Source: Phormidium tenue FACHB-886 (GTDB lineage: Bacteria; Cyanobacteriota; Cyanobacteriia; Elainellales; Elainellaceae). From it: a DNA stretch of 64,000 bases. The notes under the pieces are model-generated. The model was not told where the DNA came from and searched no databases. It saw nothing but the letters and a program-made list of their open reading frames with translations. Both the position numbers and the translations under genes were made by a program. Positions 1 through 6,889 of this stretch are shown in pieces (position 1 is the first letter of the stretch; each line of letters starts with the position of its first letter). The stretch is taken from contig NZ_JACXWX010000007.1 of assembly GCF_014764505.1 (NCBI RefSeq), positions 62,001-126,000 on the forward strand, given 5' to 3'.

Positions 1-634
1 CGATCGACTTCTCAAAGGTACCGTCTCCGCGCTGGTTATCGGTGTTGAGGCGGCGGTAGTGCGGCAGGGAGCAAACCACCTCTACGCCGCGTTCTGCCAG
101 CCATTCTGGTAGATCTGCTAATGGCGGCAATAGCAGCACAGTCAAATTACAGCGATCGATCACCTGCTTGCCCCGCGCCACACACTGATCCACCAGATAG
201 CGAAAGTGCGGGTTTAGCTCTGGCGCACCGCCTGTAATATCTACCGTGTGCGCCTCGGTTTGGTCAAGCGCTTTCAGGCAGGCTTCGATCGTTTCCAAAT
301 CCATGATTTCGCGGCGATCCGGTCCTGCATCCACATGGCAATGGCGACAGGTCATATTGCAAAGCTTGCCAACGTTGATCTGGAAGATCTCCAGTTTGGC
401 GGGACGCAGCTCTGCCCAGCCCTGTTGGGCGAGGCGATCGTCAAAATTTGTTTGAGTAGACGGCTGCGGCAACTTCACGGTCTCCAACACAGCCAGCTGA
501 TGCCGGGGAGATACCAGGGGCGATCGACGGTGCAGCAGAGAAGTGGTGGGCTTTGCGCCTGCCGTACTGCTCTCCAAATCAGTGCCTGCCAGACCAACTG
601 CCGCCAACCGGGGCGACGGCGTCTCTTCAACCAT
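1..634 (-). CDS. arsS: Radical SAM protein, arsenosugar biosynthesis ArsS type (partial, N-terminal part)
   Basis: Only the first 211 residues are present; the gene runs off the left edge of the window. A radical SAM cluster motif CNMTCRHC lies at residues 92-99 (Cys92, Cys96, Cys99) and is followed by HVDAGPDR, the wording typical of the ArsS family. ArsS is thought to help turn dimethylated arsenic into arsenosugars by generating a 5'-deoxyadenosyl radical. The start is the ATG at 634; the roughly 80 residues before the cluster are poorly conserved, so this start is tentative. The AhpD-like gene just upstream on the same strand is the usual neighbour of arsS and supports the call. Confidence 0.82.
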   Translation of the reverse strand, partial: MVEETPSPRLAAVGLAGTDLESSTAGAKPTTSLLHRRSPLVSPRHQLAVLETVKLPQPSTQTNFDDRLAQQGWAELRPAKLEIFQINVGKLCNMTCRHCHVDAGPDRREIMDLETIEACLKALDQTEAHTVDITGGAPELNPHFRYLVDQCVARGKQVIDRCNLTVLLLPPLADLPEWLAERGVEVVCSLPHYRRLNTDNQRGDGTFEKSI

Positions 635-743
635 ACGAACCAGCCTTTCGAGGAGTAAACCTCTTGCATTCTAAAGCTTCTGAGGTGGAGCGGGGTGGCA
701 GAGGAAAGCTTGCCTCAGCGATCGGCTTCTACACAATTGGCTT

Positions 744-1076
744 CTACATCGTGACTTGCTTAACGTGGTCTAGCATTTGCAGCCCGTGAACTAAAGATGC
801 ACCTCCACGAATAGCAGTGGCAACGTGAATTGCCTCGGTCATCTGCTCTAGATCCGATCCCTGCTGCAGACACTCTTTGCTGTAGGCATCAATGCAGTAA
901 GGGCACTGCACCGTATGCGAAACCGCCAGCGCAATCAGCGCCTTTTCCCGAGCTGACAAGGCTCCCTCTGCGAACACTGCTCCGTAATAGGCAAAAAACT
1001 TTTCTGCCAGCTCCGGACTTCCCTCTGCCACACTGCCAAATTGCGCCAAATGCTCTGGCTTGTAGTACTGATCCAT
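744..1076 (-). CDS. Arsenosugar-associated AhpD/carboxymuconolactone decarboxylase-like protein
   Basis: A 110-residue single-domain protein of the AhpD-like, carboxymuconolactone decarboxylase fold. The redox motif CPYC sits at residues 58-61 after the helix EKALIALAVSHTVQ, as in AhpD-like alkylhydroperoxidases. Members next to arsS are annotated as arsenosugar biosynthesis-associated peroxidase-like proteins; their substrate is not established. The gene ends 109 bases before the arsS start on the same strand, so the two probably form an operon. The tyrosine in CIDAY stands where AhpD proteins often carry a histidine, so classic AhpD peroxidase chemistry is uncertain. Confidence 0.8.
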   Translation of the reverse strand: MDQYYKPEHLAQFGSVAEGSPELAEKFFAYYGAVFAEGALSAREKALIALAVSHTVQCPYCIDAYSKECLQQGSDLEQMTEAIHVATAIRGGASLVHGLQMLDHVKQVTM

Positions 1077-1462
1077 CTCAATTTCTCTGATTGTGGATAA
1101 GTTAACCCGAAGATTCTTCTACAAAGATCTTTGGTTTTCAGCCTGCGATCCTTAGCAGAATCTAAAGCTCTCGAGGAGTTAGAACTGCTTACCTATAAAA
1201 AGGAAGCGATCGAGTTTACGATCTTAAACTATCAGGACTAACGTAAGTCCTCTTCTACAAAACATTCTCTGCAGTACATTCTGTTGAAGAAGCTAAGATC
1301 GCTATCCACAAACTGCCCCTGTCCTGCCCCTGTCTAGCACCAGAGCGATTGCGGCTTTACCCTATTTTCGTTCTATGGAGGAAAAAGCCAAACGACGCCA
1401 GCAGCCCTTCGTCCCTCCCTCTACAATAGAGATAGGACTGTTAAGAACTGTGTAGGATTTTC
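1077..1462. other. Intergenic region between divergent genes
   Basis: This 386-base gap separates the minus-strand arsenosugar genes from hslO on the plus strand, so it should hold both promoters. A TACAAT hexamer at 1422-1427 is a possible -10 element for hslO, but there is no convincing -35 element. No open reading frame or strong hairpin is evident. Confidence 0.5.
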
Positions 1463-2368
1463 ATGGCAGATCAACTGGTTCGGGCAACCGCCGCTGATGG
1501 GGGCATTCGCATTGTGGGTGTAATCACCACCCGCCTCACCGAAGAAGCCAAACAGCGTCACCAGCTCTCGTACGTTGCGACGGCTGCCCTTGGTCGGACA
1601 ATGGCTGCAGGACTGCTGCTGGCATCCAGCATGAAGCGAGCAGAGTCCAGAGTAAATATTCGCGTTAAAGGAAATGGACCGCTGCAAGGCATCCTGGCCG
1701 ACGCAGGTTTGGATGGAACAGTGCGGGGGTACGTTGGCGATCCTGGTGTTGAGCTACCGCTAAAGCCCAACGGCAAGCTGGATGTGGGGGGTGTAGTCGG
1801 CAGCGAGGGATATTTGTATGTGGTGCGGGATGTGGGCTATGGCTATCCTTACTCCAGCACAGTCGAGCTAATTTCTGGTGAGATTGGGGATGATATTACG
1901 CACTACTTGGCGACCTCCGAGCAAACGCCTTCGGCGCTGATCGTAGGGGTGTTTGTAAGCGGGGAAGGCGTGACGGCAGCGGGAGGCTTGCTGGTGCAGG
2001 TGTTGCCCAAAGCCGCACGGGATGAGGCGCTGGTGGAAAAGCTAGAGTCTCGCTTATCCACGCTAACAGGCTTTACGCCCCTGCTTCAGGCGGGTAAAAC
2101 GCTGCCGCAAATCTTTGAGGATTTGGTGGGTGACATGGGCTTGGAAATTTTTCCAGAAACGCAGCTCTTGCGCTTCCACTGCAGCTGTTCGTTCGATCGC
2201 GTCTTGGGTGCGCTCAAGATTTTGGGCGAAGCTGAATTGCGCGACATCATCCAAAAAGAAGGCGAAGCTGAGGCAAGCTGCCAGTTTTGCGGCTCGGTCT
2301 ACAAAGCCGATCGCCACCAGCTAGAGCAGCTCATCCAGGAAATCCAACTCGAACAGGTGGAAGGATAG
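1463..2368 (+). CDS. hslO: Hsp33 redox-regulated holdase chaperone
   Basis: At 301 residues this is a full-length Hsp33. The C-terminal redox switch has the four zinc-binding cysteines in the family order: CSC at 240-242 and CQFC at 273-276. In the reduced cytoplasm they hold zinc. On oxidation they form disulfides, the C-terminal domain unfolds, and the protein becomes an ATP-independent holdase protecting unfolding proteins during oxidative and heat stress. The N-terminal domain starts with the typical DQLVRATAADGGIRI. The gene stands alone and is followed by a clear terminator. The ATG start fits the family N-terminus. Confidence 0.97.
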   Translation: MADQLVRATAADGGIRIVGVITTRLTEEAKQRHQLSYVATAALGRTMAAGLLLASSMKRAESRVNIRVKGNGPLQGILADAGLDGTVRGYVGDPGVELPLKPNGKLDVGGVVGSEGYLYVVRDVGYGYPYSSTVELISGEIGDDITHYLATSEQTPSALIVGVFVSGEGVTAAGGLLVQVLPKAARDEALVEKLESRLSTLTGFTPLLQAGKTLPQIFEDLVGDMGLEIFPETQLLRFHCSCSFDRVLGALKILGEAELRDIIQKEGEAEASCQFCGSVYKADRHQLEQLIQEIQLEQVEG

Positions 2369-2393
2369 CATTACAGGTAATTGCAAAGCAAAT

Positions 2394-2440
2394 GGGTGCT
2401 TCTGGTAAATGCTCTCTCTGCCAGAAGCACCCGCTTTTGT
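2394..2440 (+). terminator. Intrinsic terminator of hslO
   Basis: A perfect 12-bp stem (GGGTGCTTCTGG at 2394-2405 with CCAGAAGCACCC at 2421-2432) closes a 15-base loop and is followed by GCTTTTGT. It begins 25 bases after the hslO stop codon. Confidence 0.85.
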
Positions 2441-2549
2441 AATGCAGGGATAAAACGTTAGGCTAGTATTCGGAAAAAGTTTTGTGATATCAGGAGGGGT
2501 TCGCCCACCTGTTCTCGTTCGTTTAGCGCCCGTTTAACCCAGTGAGCTT

Positions 2550-3389
2550 ATGACTGCGCCCTCTGATCTGGAACCCGCTACCACCCAAACGCCAGCAGCA
2601 AACTCGACTGCCGAATCGCAATCGATCGCTGCAGATGACACGGCTAACTCAAGCGATCCCAACGCTGACGATTACCTCAATGAACTTCCAGATGAGGTAG
2701 AAATGTCCTTGTTTGATCATCTAGAAGAACTGCGGCAGCGCATTTTCTATGCGTTGATTGCAGTCTTTGTAGGTGTAGTCATCTGCTTTATTTTTGTCAA
2801 TCCGATCGTCGAGCTGTTGGAAGTTCCGGCAAAGGGGGTCAAGTTTCTACAGCTGGCTCCAGGCGAATATTTCTTTGTGTCCATTAAGGTAGCGGGCTAT
2901 AGCGGCATTTTGGTGTCTAGTCCGTTCATCCTCTATCAGATCGTGCAGTTCGTGCTGCCTGGCTTAACTCGGCGAGAACGGCGGCTGCTTGCGCCGATCG
3001 TTTTAGGGTCTACGATTCTGTTTGTAGCTGGGCTGGCTTTTGCCTACATTGCGCTGATTCCAGCAGCGCTCAACTTTTTCATTACCTATGGCGAAGGCGT
3101 CGTTGAACAGCTTTGGTCGATCGAGCGCTATTTTGAGTTTGTGCTGCTGTTGCTGTTTAGTACGGGACTTGCCTTTCAGATTCCCGTAGTGCAGCTGCTG
3201 CTGGGCTTGTTGGGCATTGTGGGTTCGAAGCAAATGCTTTCTGGCTGGCGCTTTGTGATTTTAGGTGCGGCTGTGTTGGGGGCAGTTTTAACCCCTTCTA
3301 CTGACCCCGTGACCCAAAGTCTGCTGGCAGGAGCTGTGCTGGCGCTTTACTTTGGAGGTATCGGCATGGTGGTCATGATTGGGCGCTAG
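2550..3389 (+). CDS. tatC: Twin-arginine translocase subunit TatC
   Basis: A 279-residue polytopic membrane protein with the TatC hallmark [13 protein letters not shown] starting near residue 52, followed by six hydrophobic segments. TatC is the receptor that binds twin-arginine signal peptides and works with TatA-type proteins to move folded proteins across the thylakoid and plasma membranes. The first 50 residues are an acidic, Ser/Thr/Ala-rich extension unlike the core; a shorter translation starting at Met52 is possible, but the long form is in frame and open. The csaA-like gene follows 13 bases after the stop, suggesting co-transcription. Confidence 0.95.
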   Translation: MTAPSDLEPATTQTPAANSTAESQSIAADDTANSSDPNADDYLNELPDEVEMSLFDHLEELRQRIFYALIAVFVGVVICFIFVNPIVELLEVPAKGVKFLQLAPGEYFFVSIKVAGYSGILVSSPFILYQIVQFVLPGLTRRERRLLAPIVLGSTILFVAGLAFAYIALIPAALNFFITYGEGVVEQLWSIERYFEFVLLLLFSTGLAFQIPVVQLLLGLLGIVGSKQMLSGWRFVILGAAVLGAVLTPSTDPVTQSLLAGAVLALYFGGIGMVVMIGR

Positions 3390-3402
3390 CTTGTCAGAAG
3401 AA

Positions 3403-3738
3403 ATGCCAGAAATCACCTATTCAGACTTTGAGCAAGTCGAGATTCGGGTCGGGCAAATTATCCGGGCCGAAGCGTTTCCCAACGCCCGCAAGCCTGCCTA
3501 CAAGCTGTGGATCGACTTTGGCGACTTGGGGATTAAAAAATCCAGCGCTCAAATTACGAAGCTCTATACCCAAACGGAGCTGGTCGATCGGCAAATTTTA
3601 GCGATAACAAACTTTCCACCCCGACAGATTGCAGACTTTATGTCTGAGGTATTGGTGCTGGGCGTGGTGCTGGAGGATGGTGCGGTGGCACTGGTACAAC
3701 CCGATCGGCAGGTGGATCTGGGGTTGCGGCTTTTGTAA
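3403..3738 (+). CDS. csaA: CsaA-type export chaperone / tRNA-binding-domain protein
   Basis: A 111-residue protein made of one tRNA-binding (EMAP II-like OB) domain, the same length as Bacillus CsaA. The core IRVGQIIRAE, the middle KPAYKLWIDFGDLGIKKSSA and the ending with DRQVDLGLRLL match the CsaA family. CsaA binds precursor proteins and SecA in Bacillus and is described as an export-related chaperone. An in-frame TTG at 3379 inside tatC would add eight residues, but the ATG at 3403, preceded by a purine-rich AGAAGAA, gives the family-length protein. Its position directly behind tatC fits a role in export, which is inference. Confidence 0.88.
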   Translation: MPEITYSDFEQVEIRVGQIIRAEAFPNARKPAYKLWIDFGDLGIKKSSAQITKLYTQTELVDRQILAITNFPPRQIADFMSEVLVLGVVLEDGAVALVQPDRQVDLGLRLL

Positions 3739-3784
3739 ACTGGTGCTGTGTCGGCAGTGCAGAGGCATGACCTCGAACAGCGAG

Positions 3785-4099
3785 TTATTCGTTAATTAGC
3801 CATTCAGATGCACGATCGCCCAAGTCTAGCGGAATACTGACGGCTTTACCGAGGCGGGGGCGTTCTTTCGTTTGGGCAATGAATTGCTCGACTTGGGCAG
3901 TGCTGCCCCAAGCCGCCAGGTAGTTGGCAATTTCTGCTAAGTGTTCTAAATATTCAGCTTCTGTCATGGGGAAAGAGGCTTGCTCCAGATATTTCCACAT
4001 GACCTGTAGGAAGATTTTGTCATGACCTTTGCGGAGCTGCACATCAAACGATCGCCCCCATTTAGTCAACAACAGTTGGTGTAACTCATCTCCAGTCAT
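3785..4099 (-). CDS. DUF3067 family protein
   Basis: A 104-residue soluble protein that I recognise as DUF3067, a family of cyanobacteria and plastid-bearing eukaryotes. The conserved run KWGRSFDVQLRKG near the N-terminus, FLQVMWKYLEQASFP in the middle and GKAVSIPLDLGDRASEW at the C-terminus are family signatures. No catalytic residues or membrane segments are visible. It is convergent with the tatC-csaA pair and has no obvious operon partner. Its function is not known to me. Confidence 0.85.
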   Translation of the reverse strand: MTGDELHQLLLTKWGRSFDVQLRKGHDKIFLQVMWKYLEQASFPMTEAEYLEHLAEIANYLAAWGSTAQVEQFIAQTKERPRLGKAVSIPLDLGDRASEWLINE

Positions 4100-4593
4100 G
4101 GCTTACCTGCAGTGCTTGCCCTTCTTGATCAATCCGTCTCCTACTAAAATTTACGCTATTTGGGAGTCTCTCACTCTTCTGACTTGAGCAAGACTCCTCT
4201 GCTCTAAGACCCCCAACAAAGCAGTGGCTCGCTTCGTGATTTCGCTTTTTCGGCAGCCGATCGCTGCTGAAGTTATAGTCATCCAAACTGCACTTCTGGC
4301 TTGTGAAACAAATTATTTTGCAATGTTTCTTGCCGATCTTTTTTCAGACTTGACGCGATCAATTGATTTTGAAATATTAGATTTAGTCTTAAAAAACAGT
4401 AATTATCTCATCAGAATTCAGAAGACCCGGTAGGATGAGGAAATGCAAAAATTGCTGTAGGCTGGCTAGTCAGCAGCAAGCGCACTTCAAGTTTTTTGTG
4501 GAGCAGATTTTGCTCGCTTCCTCAAAAGCTGAGGCATAAAAACAAAGATTGGCAGGCAATTTATTCAGTTTAAAAAGTTGGGCTGAGGGTTCA
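4100..4593. other. Intergenic region, no supported gene
   Basis: This gap of about 490 bases is more AT-rich than its flanks. A 69-codon open frame at 4224-4433 has no ribosome binding site or family resemblance and I do not call it. The region should contain the promoters of the DUF3067 gene and the next plus-strand gene. Confidence 0.4.
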
Positions 4594-4956
4594 ATGGAAA
4601 TTCGGGAACAGTTAAGCCGACAGCGCGTTAAACATATCATCAGCAGCTACCAGCTCGGCGGCGAAGAACCTCACCGCTTTGATCTCTACCTTGATGAGCT
4701 GCTGCAACTCTATCCACGCCCTTTAATTGAACTCGCGCTGATTGAAACGCTAATCGATCATTGGCTCTCAATTCCACTGCTGCGGGGCATCGAGTTTTTG
4801 AACCAAACCCACGACAAGTTGAAAAACTGGGAAACGCAGCCGATCGTCAGCACCATCACACCCGAGCAGTTTCAGCAGATTGCCGGGCTTGACCCTACAC
4901 CCATTTTTGGCTCCGCCGAGTTGCCACCTGCCTGCCCGATCGTCCGTCCCATATAA
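4594..4956 (+). CDS. Conserved hypothetical cyanobacterial protein
   Basis: A 120-residue soluble, helical-looking protein with no motif I can assign. It begins MEIREQLSRQRVKHIISSYQ and has a C-terminal proline-rich tail. The ATG at 4594 is chosen over an upstream in-frame TTG at 4549 because GAGGG lies just before it. Codon use matches the neighbouring genes, and it sits convergent with comF with only 25 bases between the stops. The function is unknown. Confidence 0.7.
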   Translation: MEIREQLSRQRVKHIISSYQLGGEEPHRFDLYLDELLQLYPRPLIELALIETLIDHWLSIPLLRGIEFLNQTHDKLKNWETQPIVSTITPEQFQQIAGLDPTPIFGSAELPPACPIVRPI

Positions 4957-4981
4957 GCGCATATAAGCAAAGCTGATCAGT

Positions 4982-5671
4982 TCAAGTCTTGCCAGCCCTG
5001 GCGAGCGTCACCACGCCCAGCACCGAAATTTGCTGCCGTCGCAGAACCTCAGCCGCCGATCGAACCGTTGCGCCTGTGGTGTAAATATCATCCAGCAGCA
5101 GCACAGCACGAGGGGGATGACGCAGCAGGACAGGGCTGGGCTGGAAGGCAGCTTCCAGAGTATGCGATCGGGCATCTGGACTGAGCCCAAATAAAGCTTC
5201 AGTTTCGCGGGTTCGCAGCAACCCATGGCGCTGAAGCGGCAAGCCTGTATGGTGGCAGAAGGCAGCGGCCAGCAGTTCAGCTTGGTTAAAACCGCGCTGC
5301 TTTTGTCTGGCAGCATGGAGCGGAATGGGAATAACGCTGGGATTGGGAAGTGAAAAGGACTCAGCCTGCCAAGCTTGAGCAAGCCAGCGACCAAGCGGCT
5401 GAGCAAGCTGGCGTTGATTTTGGTATTTGAGGGCAGCAATCGATCGCTTTAACATGCCGCCATAAACACCCCAAGCGAATACAGGCAGCGGCTTTTGCCA
5501 AAATTCGCTAGGATGGGAAAGGCGGCACTGTTGAAGCTGCTGTTCGCAGGCGAGGCAGAGCGGTTGCGGAGTCGATCGCTGACAAAGCGGACAGGGCGAC
5601 TCCAACACCAGATCTAGCAACTGCCCCCAATCTTGTCCCCAGTTTCGCCCCCATCCAAACCAACTTTTCAT
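4982..5671 (-). CDS. comF: ComF family phosphoribosyltransferase-like protein
   Basis: The 229-residue protein has the ComF layout: an N-terminal zinc finger with Cys27, Cys30, Cys39 and Cys42, then a type I phosphoribosyltransferase domain. The PRPP-binding loop VLLLDDIYTTGAT lies near the C-terminus, and the KYQNQRQLAQPLG and RGFNQAELLA blocks are typical. ComF is needed for uptake of single-stranded DNA in naturally competent bacteria, and cyanobacterial homologues are linked to competence and phototaxis. No other competence gene is nearby. Confidence 0.92.
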   Translation of the reverse strand: MKSWFGWGRNWGQDWGQLLDLVLESPCPLCQRSTPQPLCLACEQQLQQCRLSHPSEFWQKPLPVFAWGVYGGMLKRSIAALKYQNQRQLAQPLGRWLAQAWQAESFSLPNPSVIPIPLHAARQKQRGFNQAELLAAAFCHHTGLPLQRHGLLRTRETEALFGLSPDARSHTLEAAFQPSPVLLRHPPRAVLLLDDIYTTGATVRSAAEVLRRQQISVLGVVTLARAGKT

Positions 5672-5904
5672 CTACTGCTCCATTGAAACTAGAACTGCTG
5701 CAGCTAGACATTGACAGGCAAAGAGGTGGAATTGCCGCTTCATTACGTTGTTTGTTCTGCTGTAACAAATCTATAATTCCACTTTCCTAGCAGAGGCTTA
5801 ACATGTTAGGTATCTTGCTTTCTATAAGTTCGTGAGCTTAGCAGCACCAGCCTGCACTGTACACTCTATCCACCTACATAAGGACACTTAAGCAACAACT
5901 GCCC

Positions 5905-6438
5905 ATGACTCTGAGCAAACCCAATCGCGACTTACCCACCATCAACGAACGGATTCGATTTCCAAAAATTCGAGTTATCGACACAGACGGGGCGCAGTTA
6001 GGCATCCTCACACCAAGAGAAGCGCTGCGAATGGCTGAAGAAAAAGAGCTAGATCTGGTGCTGGTGAGTGACAAGGCAGATCCGCCCGTTTGCCGAATCA
6101 TGGACTACGGGAAGTTCAAATTTGAACAAGAAAAGAAAGCGCGGGAAGCTCGTAAGAAGCAGCACACTTCTGATGTGAAAGAAGTGAAAATGCGCTACAC
6201 CATTGAGCCGCACGATTACCAGGTCCGCGTCAATCAAGCCGAGCGCTTCTTGAAAGCAGGTGACAAGGTAAAAGCGACGATTATGTTCCGGGGACGAGAA
6301 ATTCAGCACAGTAATTTAGCTGAGGGGCTGCTGTCGAGGATGGCAAATGACCTGCAGGAAGTAGGCGAAGTGCAGCAGGCTCCTAAGCGCGAAGGGCGCA
6401 ACATGATGATGCTGATCGCACCGAAGAAAATCGGCTGA
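5905..6438 (+). CDS. infC: Translation initiation factor IF-3
   Basis: A 177-residue IF-3 with the N-terminal domain ([20 protein letters not shown]), a lysine-rich linker ([15 protein letters not shown]) and the C-terminal 30S-binding domain ([17 protein letters not shown]). It binds the 30S subunit, keeps it apart from 50S and proofreads the initiator tRNA. The usual downstream partners rpmI and rplT are not present; a strong terminator follows, so the gene is transcribed alone. The start used is the plain ATG at 5905 before TLSKPNRDL. Confidence 0.97.
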   Translation: MTLSKPNRDLPTINERIRFPKIRVIDTDGAQLGILTPREALRMAEEKELDLVLVSDKADPPVCRIMDYGKFKFEQEKKAREARKKQHTSDVKEVKMRYTIEPHDYQVRVNQAERFLKAGDKVKATIMFRGREIQHSNLAEGLLSRMANDLQEVGEVQQAPKREGRNMMMLIAPKKIG

Positions 6439-6492
6439 TCTTACCAGTCTAAATAGCTTCAGGGAGGCTAGTTTGCTTCTCTAAGTCCAGCT

Positions 6493-6537
6493 GGCAGCGT
6501 TGTAGAAGGCTTTTGCTTTCCACAACGCTGCCTTTTA
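6493..6537 (+). terminator. Intrinsic terminator of infC
   Basis: An 11-bp perfect stem (GGCAGCGTTGT at 6493-6503 with ACAACGCTGCC at 6522-6532) is followed by TTTTATT. It lies 55 bases after the infC stop. Confidence 0.85.
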
Positions 6538-6558
6538 TTCAAGCTTTTTGCTGAAAGC

Positions 6559-6655
6559 TATAGCGCTAGGCGCATTCGTTAGGACAGGTCTTTTTGTGTA
6601 AAAACCTAGTGCAGCACCGCTTTTACATAAGAAGAATCTCGATCGAGGCGCGTAG
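6559..6655. repeat. Dispersed hairpin repeat, copy 1
   Basis: This element starts TATAGCGCTA, then GTTAGGACAG, then a 15-bp imperfect hairpin (6590-6604 with 6620-6634) and a GGCGCGTAGCGCC dyad. The same order of blocks recurs at 12499-12600. The two mismatches in the hairpin are both G-T wobbles, so the RNA stem would be kept. The rest of the 450-base gap (6439-6889) holds no gene. Confidence 0.6.
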
Positions 6656-6889
6656 CGCCATACACTCCGCATAGCTGCAACAAAAAACCAGAGCAATTTT
6701 CACTGATTAGATCGCCATTACTCCAGCCTTGGGAATTCTGGGACTGGCGCTGCCAGCCTTTGCCCGAATGGAATTACGCCCATCCATCACATAGTGCTGC
6801 AACCTGTTTTTCCAAAACTTATCGCGTCGATCGCAATAAAAATCCCAGAGCATGTTTAGATGTAGGCAACATCAGGGCGACGAGGCTAC

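Noticed and set aside
3379-3402. Upstream TTG start for the csaA-like gene, overlapping tatC.
   Set aside because: The ATG at 3403 gives the family length and a purine-rich site precedes it.
4224-4433. 69-codon open frame on the plus strand.
   Set aside because: No ribosome binding site, no family resemblance and located in AT-rich DNA that has random open frames.
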